This document shows positions 63,840-64,000 of a stretch of 64,000 nt of DNA, piece after piece. The DNA is from JAIVGV01 sp036389335 (GTDB lineage Bacteria; Acidobacteriota; Blastocatellia; Pyrinomonadales; Pyrinomonadaceae). A program made the position numbers and the translations under genes. The number at the start of each line of letters is the position of its first letter. Positions within the stretch are counted from its first letter, which is position 1. A model generated the notes under the pieces. The model saw only the letters and a program-made list of their open reading frames with translations, was not told the DNA's origin and did no database searches. The stretch is from positions 1 through 64,000 of the forward strand of contig DASVQC010000044.1 in NCBI GenBank assembly GCA_036389335.1, in the 5' to 3' direction.

Positions 63840-64000
63840 ATGAATCGGCGTCTTCCCTCACACCGGAACGCCCGCGAGCGCGCCGCGCTTCTCTGCCTCG
63901 CGCTCACACTCTCGCCCGCCTGCGCCAAGCTGCCGCGCCGCGCGAGCGCCGACGCGACCGCGCCCCGACTAACACAGAACGCGACCGCCTCGCCGAGACT
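63840..64000 (+). CDS. Start of a lipoprotein gene (truncated by window end)
   Basis: ATG 63840 opens MNRRLPSHRNARERAALLCL, a hydrophobic core and SPAC, which fits a lipoprotein signal with the lipidated cysteine near residue 28, followed by an Ala/Thr-rich mature start. The frame stays open for 53 codons to the end of the window. No family can be named from this fragment. It lies downstream of ftsK and the DnaA-box-like cluster. Confidence 0.55.
   Translation, partial: MNRRLPSHRNARERAALLCLALTLSPACAKLPRRASADATAPRLTQNATASPR

Overview
The window reads as a GC-rich bacterial chromosome, most likely from the phylum Acidobacteriota and perhaps near Blastocatellia. This is an inference from gene content: TonB-C-domain proteins tied to an ECF sigma factor, a giant alpha-2-macroglobulin carrying a carboxypeptidase-regulatory-like domain, an M2 peptidyl-dipeptidase, a prolyl oligopeptidase, Uma2 and many secreted orphan proteins. 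No rRNA is present to confirm it. Housekeeping genes are intact and show no sign of decay.

Layout. 1-12000: clpX, an LprI-like gene, lon, engB, rho, glgA, trxA, a YkgJ-type gene, purA and tRNA-Lys. 12000-18600: an accessory island. It starts with a Uma2 gene and a 30-base copy of the tRNA-Lys 3' half, continues with an integron-type gene-cassette array (six intact cassettes separated by six attC sites, all genes on +, no integrase in the window), and ends with a truncated seventh cassette, two paralogous XRE regulators and a frameshifted response regulator. 18600-25300: a 21-bp tandem repeat block, an SRPBCC membrane protein, a zinc alcohol dehydrogenase, PncA, MOSC and small proteins. 25400-31200: two paralogous ATP-grasp enzymes and two TonB-C proteins, one directly downstream of an ECF sigma gene. 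31472-37678: a 2068-residue alpha-2-macroglobulin. 37786-40111: a selenocysteine-containing selD and an anchored methyltransferase. 40232-46394: a secreted helical-repeat protein and a four-gene overlapping glycosyltransferase/epimerase operon. 46682-56810: M2 peptidase, an ECF sigma with two small membrane proteins, tRNA-Glu, a secreted orphan, prolyl oligopeptidase and a TPR protein. 56968-64000: an NfeD-like protein, lnt, prfB with its programmed frameshift, ftsK and the start of a lipoprotein gene.

Two genes need recoding. selD has an in-frame UGA at codon 12, followed 26 nt later by a hairpin with a GGUCU loop. prfB needs +1 frameshifting at CUU-UGA. Naive gene calling truncates both at the N-terminus.

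A second theme is a set of about ten intergenic inverted repeats. Their arms are built from short tandem units, mostly about 7 nt, and the unit differs between loci (TTAGCTG, ATGAACG, GACAGGT, GTCCGAA, or a longer CACCGCGGAGGCGCAGAG arm). They lie between genes, several end exactly at a start codon, one acts as the rho terminator, and one is nested inside another. They look like a family of structurally similar but sequence-diverse mobile or regulatory elements.
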